Shown: positions 9,226 through 17,663, numbered from the stretch's first letter. The stretch: 64,000 bases of DNA from Ammoniphilus sp. CFH 90114 (GCF_004123195.1 NZ_SDLI01000001.1:484133-548132); one strand, 5' to 3'. Notes: generated by a model from the sequence alone, not told the origin. Numbers and translations: made by a program.

Positions 9226-10143
9226 GTGGAGGAAACAGTAGAAGAACGAAAATATGGCAAGCTTGAGTGGTTTTTCTATATTATTTTTCTTCCTCTCCTT
9301 TTTACCGCTGTTTTGACAGGTCTCCTGCTAAATTTGCTAGGCTATGATATCTTAAATAAAGTCTTAACGGTGGGAAATAAGATTCCATATGTAGAGAAGT
9401 ATTTGCCAGACCCAAGTACAGGTAACGAGGATGAGCAGGGTTCTGCTCAACCAGACTATCAATTGCAGGTAGCACAGCTAACGGAAGAGGTTGCCGCTTT
9501 AAACGAGGAGATTCAAAGAAAGCAGACTGAAATTGAAGATATAAAAAAAGAGTACGAGTCCAATGATGACCAGGTTAAGAAATTAAAGGATGAGATTGTA
9601 AATCTTCAAAAACAACTTGAGGATAAGCGAGTCTCAAATGAAGAAAGACAAGCTAAAATGAAGGAGCTGGCTAAGCTTTATACGACTATGTCGGCTAGTA
9701 AAGCGGCGCCTATAATGGAGAATCTATCTCTTGAAGAAGCGGTTTTAGTTCTAGGAACCATGAAGCCGAATGAACGTGCGGGGATCGTTGCAAAAATGAA
9801 TCCTCAAAAGGCAGCGGAGCTGACTATCCTTCTAAAGGATATAGAGCTCTCCGAAAACGATGAGATCGCAGCTCTTCAACAACGGATTCAGGCTCTAACC
9901 AAAGCGCTATCAGAAGTGGAAAAAACGAGAAGAGACATCGAGGAAATAGTAAAGTCGTTTTCTGTAATGAATCCGGCTTCTGTTGCCGATATACTTATAA
10001 AGATGCAGGAGCAGGAAGAAGAAAAGGTGTTGGCTATTCTCGCGAAGATGACCAATCAACAGAGAGGGCAAATCATAGAGAACCTTAATGAGAAAAACCC
10101 TGAGCTGGCAGTGAGATTAACTTCCAAGGTAATCGAAGATTAA
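9226..10143 (+). CDS. MotE/YlxF-like flagellar operon protein with MgtE N-terminal-type domain
   Basis: The gene occupies the position of ylxF in Bacillus fla/che operons. The 305-residue product has a short cytoplasmic N-terminus, one transmembrane helix at about 15-40 (WFFYIIFLPLLFTAVLTGLL), and a long coiled coil at about 75-150. The C-terminal part carries MgtE_N-like repeats (MENLSLEEAVLVLGTMKPNERAGIVAKM; the same pattern recurs near the end). A role in stator or export assembly is inferred from context. The start GTG at 9226 follows GGGGGGG; a TTG at 9202 would lie within fliJ. Confidence 0.85.
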   Translation: MEETVEERKYGKLEWFFYIIFLPLLFTAVLTGLLLNLLGYDILNKVLTVGNKIPYVEKYLPDPSTGNEDEQGSAQPDYQLQVAQLTEEVAALNEEIQRKQTEIEDIKKEYESNDDQVKKLKDEIVNLQKQLEDKRVSNEERQAKMKELAKLYTTMSASKAAPIMENLSLEEAVLVLGTMKPNERAGIVAKMNPQKAAELTILLKDIELSENDEIAALQQRIQALTKALSEVEKTRRDIEEIVKSFSVMNPASVADILIKMQEQEEEKVLAILAKMTNQQRGQIIENLNEKNPELAVRLTSKVIED

Positions 10144-10189
10144 AGGGATATTTTAAGCGACAATATTTTTGTCTAAATAGGGAAGATTG

Positions 10190-10218
10190 TTGTATTTTGA
10201 TAGATCTTGCTCTATATT
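10190..10218 (+). promoter_or_regulatory. Candidate internal sigma-A promoter before fliK
   Basis: TTGTAT (10190-10195), 17 bases, TATATT (10213-10218) in the 116-base gap before fliK. An inverted repeat of 8 bp (10201-10208 with 10232-10239) surrounds the -10 region and could be an operator. This is sequence resemblance only. Confidence 0.4.
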
Positions 10219-10259
10219 TTAATTAAGCTTAAAGATCTAAGCGAGGGAGGTGAACACAA

Positions 10260-11468
10260 ATGAAATTGATGTCTATGGCAGAACAACTCTTTCTTCAACC
10301 TACACCCAATCAAGGTCTATCCTTAACTCCTGGTGCAAAGACAGAAGAAAACGGATTGTTTGCTGGCTTGCTTGAACTCGAAGAAGCAAAGTTTGATAAA
10401 CCCATTCAAGAGGAAGTAATGAAGAGGATGGATGAAATCTTAGCCAGCCTATCTGGTTTGATAGAGTTGATGAATCCGAGACAAGATCATCAAATCATGA
10501 AAGACTCTTCGATGACAGAGATTCGTGGTTGGGAGCAGGCACTTCAGAATATGAAGTATGCAATAGAACGCGATGGTGACTTAAGTGAAGCAACCCTTAA
10601 TAAAGTTAATGAAGTGCTGAAAAGACTCTTGCAAGAAGTTCATACGGTAAAAAAAGCGAGCTATTCAATGGGTGAATTGGAATTTGGTACAAGAACGCAT
10701 GAGATACCCAAGTTAATCCAACAGCTCTCGGTTGAATGGATGAAGATGACGGGTGGTTTACTTAGAAAAGGGGAAGATAAGGCGCCTTTACAAGATAAAG
10801 CGCTAATACCCTTGGTGACGCTAAGTAAGGAATTTGCAACGGAGATATCCCGAAAGAAGATAGTAGATATGGGCAAGAAACTCACTGACAGTGAAGATAT
10901 GACCTTTAGTTCACAACTTAATAAACAATTAAATGAACCTGTTCAGACAGCTGTCTCTTTACCTTCAATACCTTCTGTTAAGGAATTTGGAGGTGACAAC
11001 ATTGACAAGGGTCGGCAAGTGCCAATTGAATGGCTTGCTAAACAGTTAGAGCCTGTATTTTCCCGGACTTTCAGCTTGAAGAATGGACAGCAGGTACATG
11101 AGATGATATTACAGCTGAAGCCAGAGTCATTAGGTAAACTAGATGTGAAGATTCAAGAACAGAATGGACAACTCACTGCACGTTTTGTGGTAGAATCTCT
11201 CACGGCAAAACAAGCCGTGGAAGAACAACTAGTTCAATTAAGACAGAATCTTCTTAGCCAGGGTATTTCGGTGCATAACATAGAAGTGGTTGAATCCTCC
11301 TCTACATCGTATATGCCTTTTCAACAACAGAAGCAACAACAGGATCAGCGACAGTTTTTTTTCAAGGGTAAGAAGGCTAAAGAGTACATAGACCTAGAAG
11401 AAGATATAGGTCCCTTACGAGTCCTCCCACAAACCAAAGGAGAATCCGGCATTAATTATACCGTATAA
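10260..11468 (+). CDS. fliK: Flagellar hook-length control protein FliK
   Basis: FliK measures hook length and switches export specificity from hook to filament subunits through FlhB. It has 402 residues, with a variable Gln- and Lys-rich N-terminal part and the conserved C-terminal Flg_hook domain at about 280-350 (ILQLKPESLGKLDVKI, LTARFVVES). The ATG follows GGGAGGTGA. In relatives the hook-cap gene flgD follows fliK closely; here a short TIGR02530-type gene starts 18 bases later instead. Confidence 0.92.
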   Translation: MKLMSMAEQLFLQPTPNQGLSLTPGAKTEENGLFAGLLELEEAKFDKPIQEEVMKRMDEILASLSGLIELMNPRQDHQIMKDSSMTEIRGWEQALQNMKYAIERDGDLSEATLNKVNEVLKRLLQEVHTVKKASYSMGELEFGTRTHEIPKLIQQLSVEWMKMTGGLLRKGEDKAPLQDKALIPLVTLSKEFATEISRKKIVDMGKKLTDSEDMTFSSQLNKQLNEPVQTAVSLPSIPSVKEFGGDNIDKGRQVPIEWLAKQLEPVFSRTFSLKNGQQVHEMILQLKPESLGKLDVKIQEQNGQLTARFVVESLTAKQAVEEQLVQLRQNLLSQGISVHNIEVVESSSTSYMPFQQQKQQQDQRQFFFKGKKAKEYIDLEEDIGPLRVLPQTKGESGINYTV

Positions 11469-11486
11469 AGGAGAACTAAACGTAAG

Positions 11487-11864
11487 ATGAAGGTGAATCG
11501 ACCTTTTTTTCCTCCAATTATGCCGCCGGCTGGCCGTACAATCAAACCAAGCTCAAGTGCTGAACAAAAAACGTTTGCTCAAGTACTTCAGACCGCACAA
11601 AAGGATGCTCAGCCATTACAGTTTAGCCATCATGCACTCACAAGAATGCAGAGCAGAGGAATTCAATTATCACAAGATCAGCTTGAACGTCTAGAACAAG
11701 CTGTAGATAAGGCTTCCCAAAAAGGTGGCAAAGAAACATTAGTCATTATGCAGGACACAGCGTTTATTGTAAGTACGAAGAATAGAACAATAATTACCGC
11801 AATAGATGATCAATCACTAAAAGATCATGTGTTTACACAAATTGACAGCACCATCTTAATTTAG
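11487..11864 (+). CDS. TIGR02530-like flagellar operon protein
   Basis: A 125-residue protein of a family found in flagellar operons of Bacillota, function unknown. The conserved core is FSHHALTRMQSRGI at about residues 50-63, and the C-terminal half is predicted beta-rich (ETLVIMQDTAFIVST, NRTIITAID). There is no signal peptide or membrane segment. It sits between fliK and the hook gene, so a part in hook assembly or its regulation is an inference. The motif resembles that of the small protein at 53033-53254, see findings. Confidence 0.8.
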   Translation: MKVNRPFFPPIMPPAGRTIKPSSSAEQKTFAQVLQTAQKDAQPLQFSHHALTRMQSRGIQLSQDQLERLEQAVDKASQKGGKETLVIMQDTAFIVSTKNRTIITAIDDQSLKDHVFTQIDSTILI

Positions 11865-11939
11865 ACAAAGCTGGACCTACGGGGGGCTTTGAGACTGCTG
11901 ACCGACTGATGCAGTCATGACCATGAGGGGGAGAACACA

Positions 11940-12758
11940 ATGATACGTTCACTATATTCGGGTGTTTCAGGGATGAGAGGTTTCCAAACGAAGATGGATG
12001 TTATAGGTAATAACATTGCCAATGTAAATACAGTAGGGTTTAAGAAGAGCAGGGTCACATTTCAGGATATGTTGAGCCAGACAGTGAATGCTGCAACTTC
12101 TGGGGAAGCAGAGGCTCGTGGAGGAAGAAATCCAAGACAGATAGGATTAGGTACACAGGTTGCTGCAATTAATGTTATCCATACTCCTGGGAGCCCCATT
12201 GCTACCAATGTTACGACAGACCTAATCATTAATGGAGATGGTTTCTTTGCCGTAAAACCTAATCCAGACCAAGAAGCAGTTTTATTAACTCGTGCCGGCG
12301 ATTTTACTCGGGATGCAACGGGGAATTTAGTAACACCGCAAGGTTTTCTAGTGCTAAACTCTGATGGGGATCCTATTAACATTCCGCCAGATGAATATCA
12401 ATCCTTCTCTATTGGAACAAATGGGGTTATCTCTGGTACCAATTTAGATGGCGAAATTACGGAGATTACAACGATCGGCGTGGTTATGGTTAATAACCCA
12501 GCAGGACTTAATAAAGTGGGTGGATCACTTTACGAAGTTACCTTAAATGCACACCCCGAAGAAATTGAAATTCTTGCATTGGATGACATTGAGGGAACAA
12601 CAACCCAAATAATATCAGGGCAGCTAGAAATGTCTAACGTGGATCTGACGGAAGAATTTACGGATATGATTATCACACAAAGAGGATTTCAAGCAAACTC
12701 GCGAATTATTACTACATCCGACACAATGATGGAAGAAATCGTCAACTTGAAAAGGTAA
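11940..12758 (+). CDS. flgE: Flagellar hook protein FlgE (FlgG-type short hook/rod protein)
   Basis: A 272-residue axial protein in the position of the Bacillus operon gene first called flgG and later shown to encode the hook subunit FlgE. Its N-terminus (MIRSLYSGVSGMRGFQ, IGNNIANVNTVGFK) and C-terminus (EFTDMIITQRGFQANSRIITT) are the coiled coils shared by rod and hook proteins. Inside are the GDGFFAVKP and LTRAGDFTRDATGNLV beta segments. Automatic pipelines may name it FlgG. The true distal-rod genes must be elsewhere. Confidence 0.9.
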   Translation: MIRSLYSGVSGMRGFQTKMDVIGNNIANVNTVGFKKSRVTFQDMLSQTVNAATSGEAEARGGRNPRQIGLGTQVAAINVIHTPGSPIATNVTTDLIINGDGFFAVKPNPDQEAVLLTRAGDFTRDATGNLVTPQGFLVLNSDGDPINIPPDEYQSFSIGTNGVISGTNLDGEITEITTIGVVMVNNPAGLNKVGGSLYEVTLNAHPEEIEILALDDIEGTTTQIISGQLEMSNVDLTEEFTDMIITQRGFQANSRIITTSDTMMEEIVNLKR

Positions 12759-12770
12759 TAAGTAAAGGTT

Positions 12771-12801
12771 AGAAAGGGAGACTTACACTATCTCCCTTTC
12801 T
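12771..12801 (+). terminator. Terminator-like hairpin within the flagellar operon, after flgE
   Basis: A perfect 11-bp stem (12771-12781 with 12791-12801) with a 9-base loop, followed by TCTCCTATTT. It lies 12 bases past the hook-gene stop and 55 bases before flbD. The U-tract is interrupted, so partial termination or RNA processing is more likely than a full stop. Confidence 0.6.
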
Positions 12802-12855
12802 TCTCCTATTTAAAATAAAGCTTTTCCACTATCCTTTTACTAGGAGCTATGGAAC

Positions 12856-13080
12856 ATGATTCAACTTACGAGATTAAATAATAGTACTTACTTTCTAAAT
12901 CCCTTTTTGATAGAGACAGTAGAAGAAACTCCAGATACCATTATCAGCTTAACGAATGGAAAGAAGTTCATAGTTAAAGAAAAGGCAGTAGATGTTATTT
13001 TATCTATGAAGGAGTTTTATCGGGAAATCCATGTTCTTAAATTGATAGGCATCAGAGACACTGGGGGTCCCCATGTTTAA
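12856..13080 (+). CDS. swrD: Flagellar FlbD/SwrD family protein
   Basis: A 74-residue protein of the FlbD/YlzI family. In Bacillus subtilis the homologue SwrD supports motor torque and swarming. The family pattern is clear: IQLTRLNNSTYFLNPFLIE followed by TPDTIISLTNGKKFIVKE. It overlaps fliL by 8 bases. It has no membrane segment; how it acts is not visible from sequence. Confidence 0.9.
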   Translation: MIQLTRLNNSTYFLNPFLIETVEETPDTIISLTNGKKFIVKEKAVDVILSMKEFYREIHVLKLIGIRDTGGPHV

Positions 13081-13516
13081 AAATAAGCTCTTTAATATTG
13101 CTTTAATCATTATGATTGCCATTACATTGTTGGGTGTTGCAGCCGTCGCAGTGTATAAACTATACATAAACCCGCCGAATGCAGGAGTTGAAGAGGTTGA
13201 GCCATTAAGCATCGATGAAATTCTAGAACTCAGCGTTGAAACAGAAGAAATGACAACCAACCTATACGGCGGTGGCTATGTCCGGCTTAAAATGAAGCTT
13301 CAAGCAGATAACAAGAAGTCTAAAGAAGAGCTAGAGAAGCGTTTATTTCAAGTAGATCATATTATACTAAAAACCCTTGCAGGGATGACTGAAGAGGAAA
13401 TAAGAGGGCCAGAAGGCTTGAGAAAAGTTGAGGAACAAATTCGAAGTAGCATTAATGAGTTACTGCAAGAAGGACAAGTGACTGAGGTTACGACTACAAG
13501 AATGATCATTCAATAA
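13073..13516 (+). CDS. fliL: Flagellar basal body-associated protein FliL
   Basis: FliL is a single-pass inner-membrane protein that surrounds and stabilises the stator. The 147-residue product has a transmembrane helix at about 7-30 and an extracytoplasmic domain with the family features EEMTTNLYGGGYVRLKMKLQ and a conserved IRSSINELL near the C-terminus. It starts within the end of flbD and precedes fliM by 23 bases, the usual order. Confidence 0.94.
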   Translation: MFKNKLFNIALIIMIAITLLGVAAVAVYKLYINPPNAGVEEVEPLSIDEILELSVETEEMTTNLYGGGYVRLKMKLQADNKKSKEELEKRLFQVDHIILKTLAGMTEEEIRGPEGLRKVEEQIRSSINELLQEGQVTEVTTTRMIIQ

Positions 13517-13539
13517 GCTTTATCTGTTAGACAAAGGGG

Positions 13540-14547
13540 GTGAGCGTTCTGTCATCGGAAGTATTGTCCCAGAATGAGATTGATGCCTTGCTTACTGCGT
13601 TGTCATCTGGGGAAATGAATGCCGACGAAATGAAAAAGGACTTTACAGAGAAAAAAGTTAGACTCTACGATTTTAAAAGGGCTTTACGTTTCTCTAAAGA
13701 CCAAATTCGAACGTTAACGCGCATTCATGACAACTATGCTAGGTTATTGACGACTTATTTTTCAGCACAGCTTAGGACGCTCGTCCGATTTACAGTAGCA
13801 TCTGTTGACCAGCTTCCTTACGATGAATTTATCCGATCCATCCCCAAGATGACGATATTGAATGTTTTTGAAGCCGATCCCTTGGATGGACGGATGGTAT
13901 TAGAAGTTAATCCGAATGTGGGTTATGCCATTTTGGACCGCTTGCTGGGAGGGCAGGGAAGCAGTCAGAATAAGTTTAGCGGCTTAACAGAAATTGAAAC
14001 CATGGTTCTAGAGCGAGTATTTAGAAAATCCTTAAAGATCTATGCAGACGCTTGGAAGGATGCTCTAGCCATCGATCCTGTCTTGACCATAACGGAAACG
14101 AACCCACAATTTATGCAGATCGTTTCACCAAATGAGACTGTAGCTGTTATTTCCTTTAGTACGAAGATAGCTGATACAACTGGCGTAATTAATATTTGTC
14201 TTCCTCATGTCGTGTTAGAGCCCGTAATGGTTAAGTTATCTGCCCACTATTGGTTATCATCGCAAAAGAAATCAAGGGATACTAAAGAGATTACAGCTCT
14301 GCAAGAAAGGGTAAAAAAGGCACAAATTCCGATTATTGCTGAATTAGGGACAGCCCAGATTACAGTTGGCGAGTTTATTAACCTCGCGAGTGGAGATATC
14401 ATTCAACTTAATACGAAGAAAGATAACGCAATGAATATTCGCATCGGCACGAAGTATAAATTTCAAGGGCGGCCTGGAACGCAAGGGGGAAAACTGGCTA
14501 TACAGATTGACAAGGTGTTAGACGAAGGGATGGAAGATAATGAATAA
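13540..14547 (+). CDS. fliM: Flagellar motor switch protein FliM
   Basis: FliM is the switch protein that binds CheY-P and joins FliG to FliY in the C ring. The product of about 332-335 residues has the N-terminal CheY-binding motif LSQNEIDALL, the CheC-like middle domain, and a C-terminal FliN-like domain. The start is uncertain. The GTG at 13540 overlaps the only Shine-Dalgarno-like run (AAAGGGGG, 13533-13540). A CTG at 13549 (MSSEVLSQNEIDALL) has ideal spacing and matches the usual N-terminus, so it may be the real start. Confidence 0.95.
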   Translation: MSVLSSEVLSQNEIDALLTALSSGEMNADEMKKDFTEKKVRLYDFKRALRFSKDQIRTLTRIHDNYARLLTTYFSAQLRTLVRFTVASVDQLPYDEFIRSIPKMTILNVFEADPLDGRMVLEVNPNVGYAILDRLLGGQGSSQNKFSGLTEIETMVLERVFRKSLKIYADAWKDALAIDPVLTITETNPQFMQIVSPNETVAVISFSTKIADTTGVINICLPHVVLEPVMVKLSAHYWLSSQKKSRDTKEITALQERVKKAQIPIIAELGTAQITVGEFINLASGDIIQLNTKKDNAMNIRIGTKYKFQGRPGTQGGKLAIQIDKVLDEGMEDNE

Positions 14548-15859
14548 TCGAGATATGCTCTCCCAAGAAGAAATCGACGCCCTGCTTCGTCAGAACAATC
14601 TGGACGAACAATCACTTAACGACAATGAAAATTTAAATATTGATACGTATTTAACCCCTATGGAGCAAGATGCCTTAGGAGAAATTGGAAATATATGTTT
14701 TGGTAGTTCAGCTACGGCTCTGTCTACTTTGTTAGGAAAAAAAACAGATATTACAACACCGACAGTTAGTGTCGTAGAACAGGGAAAGCTGTCTTATGAG
14801 TTCCCTCACCCTCATGTAGCGGTGCATGTGGAGTATACAGAGGGGTTCAAGGGTATTAATTTATTGGTCATTCATTCGGATGATGCGAAGGTCATTGCCG
14901 ATCTGATGATGGGCGGAGACGGAACTAATCGTGATATTGAGCTGACTGAACTTCATATTAGTGCTGTACAAGAAGCGATGAACCAAATGATGGGGTCTGC
15001 AGCTACTTCGATGTCTACCTTGTTTAATAAACGAGTGGATATTTCTCCACCTGGGATTGACTTGCTAGATTTTTCGAACGATGCAGAAAAAGGCTCATTC
15101 CCTGATGAGAAAGTATTTATTAAAATTTCATTTCGCTTAAAAATTGGTGATTTAATTGATTCAAATATTATGCAACTGCTTCCTGTCTCCTTTGCGAAAG
15201 AGATGGTAAGTTTACTCCTCGGTGGAGGCAGTGTTGAGGCGGAGGAATCGATACCTCAACAGTCAAATGTAGTTAGCCAGGTAGAGAAGACACCACCGAG
15301 TTCACAACAACCCATGGAGGGGGGACCAGTAACAGGGGATGCATACGGGAACCAGCCACCAGGCCATTCTCAGCCGATGTATCCGCCACCGCAGCACCCT
15401 TATCCTCCACCACCTATGTATCACCAACAGGTGCCGGGGTACCCATATCAGCAGCCGATGTATCCGCCTCCACAACAGCCTATGTATGCCATGCCGAACT
15501 ACTTAAGTTCCCCTAGTGGAGGAGTGCAGCAACCACCCAATGTTCAGCATGCTCAATTTAGTCCGTTTCATATCCCTGGTACTACACCAGCGATGGATGA
15601 TAGGAACCTTAACTTGCTGTTAGATATCCCGCTCCAGGTTACCGTGGAATTAGGGAGAACCAAAAAGCAAATTAAAGACATTTTAGAAATGTCTGCGGGA
15701 TCTATAATTGAGTTGGATAAACTGGCAGGGGAACCGGTTGATATTTTTGTCAACAATAAGCTGATAGCTAAGGGTGAAGTAGTGGTAATTGAAGAAAACT
15801 TTGGTGTTCGTGTAACGGACATTATCAGTCAGTGGGATCGCGTTCAAAAATTACAATAA
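14540..15859 (+). CDS. fliY: Flagellar motor switch phosphatase FliY
   Basis: FliY combines a CheC-type CheY-P phosphatase with a FliN-type C-ring domain. The 439-residue product starts with a FliM-like MLSQEEIDALL peptide and has the two phosphatase ExxN motifs (E48/N51 and E145/N148). An unusually long proline-rich linker spans about 240-350, with the unit QPMYPPPQ repeated at 278-285 and 305-312. A FliN domain follows at 355-435 (LDIPLQVTVELGRTKKQIKD). It is roughly 60 residues longer than the Bacillus subtilis protein as I remember it. It overlaps fliM by 8 bases. Confidence 0.95.
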   Translation: MNNRDMLSQEEIDALLRQNNLDEQSLNDNENLNIDTYLTPMEQDALGEIGNICFGSSATALSTLLGKKTDITTPTVSVVEQGKLSYEFPHPHVAVHVEYTEGFKGINLLVIHSDDAKVIADLMMGGDGTNRDIELTELHISAVQEAMNQMMGSAATSMSTLFNKRVDISPPGIDLLDFSNDAEKGSFPDEKVFIKISFRLKIGDLIDSNIMQLLPVSFAKEMVSLLLGGGSVEAEESIPQQSNVVSQVEKTPPSSQQPMEGGPVTGDAYGNQPPGHSQPMYPPPQHPYPPPPMYHQQVPGYPYQQPMYPPPQQPMYAMPNYLSSPSGGVQQPPNVQHAQFSPFHIPGTTPAMDDRNLNLLLDIPLQVTVELGRTKKQIKDILEMSAGSIIELDKLAGEPVDIFVNNKLIAKGEVVVIEENFGVRVTDIISQWDRVQKLQ

Positions 15860-15888
15860 TATTATAAAAACATGGGGGTCAAAGAGTT

Positions 15889-16251
15889 ATGGCTAATAGT
15901 GTATTAATCGTAGATGATGCTGCTTTTATGAGAATGATGATTAAGGAAATCTTAACTAAAAATGGATATACCGTAGTGGGTGAAGCAAGTGATGGAGCAC
16001 AGGCTGTGGAGAAATACAAGGAGCTGAAGCCTGATCTGGTCACAATGGACATTACGATGCCAGAGATGGATGGAATCACTGCTCTTAAAGAAATTAAAAA
16101 AGTAGATTCAAGTGCTAAGGTTATCATGTGCTCAGCAATGGGACAGCAAGCGATGGTTATTGACGCGATTCAGGCAGGGGCTAAGGATTTTGTTGTAAAG
16201 CCTTTTCAAGCTGATCGTGTAATAGAGGCCATCAAAAAAACTTTAGGCTAG
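15889..16251 (+). CDS. cheY: Chemotaxis response regulator CheY
   Basis: A single receiver domain of 120 residues that carries the signal from CheA to the motor switch. The acidic pocket D9/D10, the phosphoacceptor D54 in VTMDITMP, the switch threonine or serine region (IMCSAMG) and K104 in VVKPF are all present. It lies between fliY, whose product removes its phosphate, and fliO. This placement inside the structural genes is typical of Bacillus-type operons. Confidence 0.97.
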   Translation: MANSVLIVDDAAFMRMMIKEILTKNGYTVVGEASDGAQAVEKYKELKPDLVTMDITMPEMDGITALKEIKKVDSSAKVIMCSAMGQQAMVIDAIQAGAKDFVVKPFQADRVIEAIKKTLG

Positions 16252-16260
16252 AGGGAAGAG

Positions 16261-16893
16261 ATGGTTTCATTTACAAGGCTCTATTTAATTATATTGTTTG
16301 TGACTAGCCTGGTTCTTTTCTCTGGATCGTATATACCAGACGTGGCAATGGCTGAAAACAAGGAGCCAACTGTTCATTCCAAGCTAGGAGAAGAAGTAAA
16401 CCAAGAACAAATAGGGAATGTTGGGGCGGATTTTGAGGTTCTTCCCTATCTCCTTAAAGTAGTTTTTTTCCTTATTGTCATTGGTTTAATGATCTACTTT
16501 CTGATTCGCTTCCTCTCCAACCAGTCAAGGCAGTCTATTGGTGGGCTGCCTTTGCGCTTACTTGGAGGGATAGCTTTAGGACAAAACCGTTCTCTACAAG
16601 TAGTTCAACTTGGAGGGAAGGTATACGTTCTGGGAGTAGGTCAGGATGTTCGTTTATTAATGGAAATTGAGAATGAAGAAGAAGTAGCTGAGTGGCTGAC
16701 GAAAGAAGCAGATGCACCGAGTTTGATGGACTTCATGAATAAATGGAAAAAGAAGAACACACACACACAAGATGCTTCATTCGAACAAGTATTTGAACAA
16801 CAATTAAATCAGTTGAAAGAGAACCGATCAGTTGCAGAACGTACACTCTATTACTCAACCGATGGCAAAGAAGGTAAAAACCATGAAAGCTAA
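16261..16893 (+). CDS. fliO: Flagellar biosynthetic protein FliO (FliZ)
   Basis: FliO helps assemble the FliP/Q/R export gate. The 210-residue product has an N-terminal signal-like segment (about 5-28), a periplasmic stretch, a second hydrophobic helix at about 62-84, and the FliO core LPLRLLGGIALGQNRSLQVVQLGGKVYVLGV. The tail is charged and contains a (CA)6 tract at 16757-16769 encoding THTQ. The end overlaps the start of fliP by 11 bases. Confidence 0.9.
   Translation: MVSFTRLYLIILFVTSLVLFSGSYIPDVAMAENKEPTVHSKLGEEVNQEQIGNVGADFEVLPYLLKVVFFLIVIGLMIYFLIRFLSNQSRQSIGGLPLRLLGGIALGQNRSLQVVQLGGKVYVLGVGQDVRLLMEIENEEEVAEWLTKEADAPSLMDFMNKWKKKNTHTQDASFEQVFEQQLNQLKENRSVAERTLYYSTDGKEGKNHES
16757..16769 (+). 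repeat. Dinucleotide AC repeat in fliO
   Basis: Six and a half AC units within the coding sequence for the cytoplasmic tail of FliO. Slippage would shift the frame shortly before the fliO/fliP overlap. Confidence 0.7.
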
Positions 16894-17638
16894 TTCTCTA
16901 TCGGTTCTGCTTTTCTTGTTGTTATTATTCTTTGGTACCACGGTTACGGTATCAGCAGAAGGTTCAGTCATTCCTGGATTTGATTTGAATATTGGAACAA
17001 GCGATAACCCAGCAGAAGTATCGACAACATTACAGATCATACTATTGGTTACTTTACTATCGATTGCACCAGCCTTACTTGTTCTAATGACCTCATTTAC
17101 GAGAATTGTAATTGTCCTTTCCTTCGTAAGGACGTCATTGGCTACCCAACAGATGCCACCAAATCAAGTCTTAATTGGACTGGCTTTATTTCTAACCTTT
17201 TTCGTCATGGCGCCAACCTTTTCAGCTGTGAATGAAGCTGCCTTGCAGCCTTACCTAGCTGGAGAAATCAATCAACAGCAAGCTTTTGACCAAGCAGCTG
17301 TACCTATGAAAGAATTCATGGGGAAATATACGAGAGAAAAAGATTTAATGCTTTTCTTAGAGTACTTGCAACTAGAAAAGCCTAGTACAATTCAGGATAT
17401 CCCTTTTACAGCTTTAGTTCCAGCCTTTGTAATTAGTGAACTGAAGACAGCATTCCAAATGGGATTTATGATATTTATTCCTTTTCTCGTCATCGATATG
17501 ATTGTGGCAAGTATCTTAATGGCCATGGGGATGATGATGCTTCCCCCCGTCATGATTTCTTTACCCTTCAAGATATTATTGTTTATATTAGTGGATGGCT
17601 GGCATCTAATTGTAAAATCATTATTGGCCAGTTTTTAG
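16883..17638 (+). CDS. fliP: Flagellar type III secretion export-gate protein FliP
   Basis: FliP is the main subunit of the export gate pore. The product has 251 residues from the ATG at 16883 (GAAGG 9 bases upstream; the in-frame ATG at 16862 is an alternative). A cleavable signal peptide of about 27 residues, ending near VSAEG, precedes the transmembrane helices and family motifs TSFTRIVIVLSFVRTSLATQQMPPNQ, FTALVPAFVISELKTAF and MMLPPVMISLPFKI. It is followed at once by fliQ, fliR and flhB, the rest of the gate. Confidence 0.96.
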   Translation: MKANSLSVLLFLLLLFFGTTVTVSAEGSVIPGFDLNIGTSDNPAEVSTTLQIILLVTLLSIAPALLVLMTSFTRIVIVLSFVRTSLATQQMPPNQVLIGLALFLTFFVMAPTFSAVNEAALQPYLAGEINQQQAFDQAAVPMKEFMGKYTREKDLMLFLEYLQLEKPSTIQDIPFTALVPAFVISELKTAFQMGFMIFIPFLVIDMIVASILMAMGMMMLPPVMISLPFKILLFILVDGWHLIVKSLLASF

Positions 17639-17663
17639 ATACCTGAAAATGGGGTGAATTGTA

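Noticed and set aside
11893-11916. Hairpin GACTGC/GCAGTC before the hook gene
   Set aside because: The stem is only 6 bp with a 12-base loop, likely chance; I could not read a remnant of flgD in these 75 bases either.
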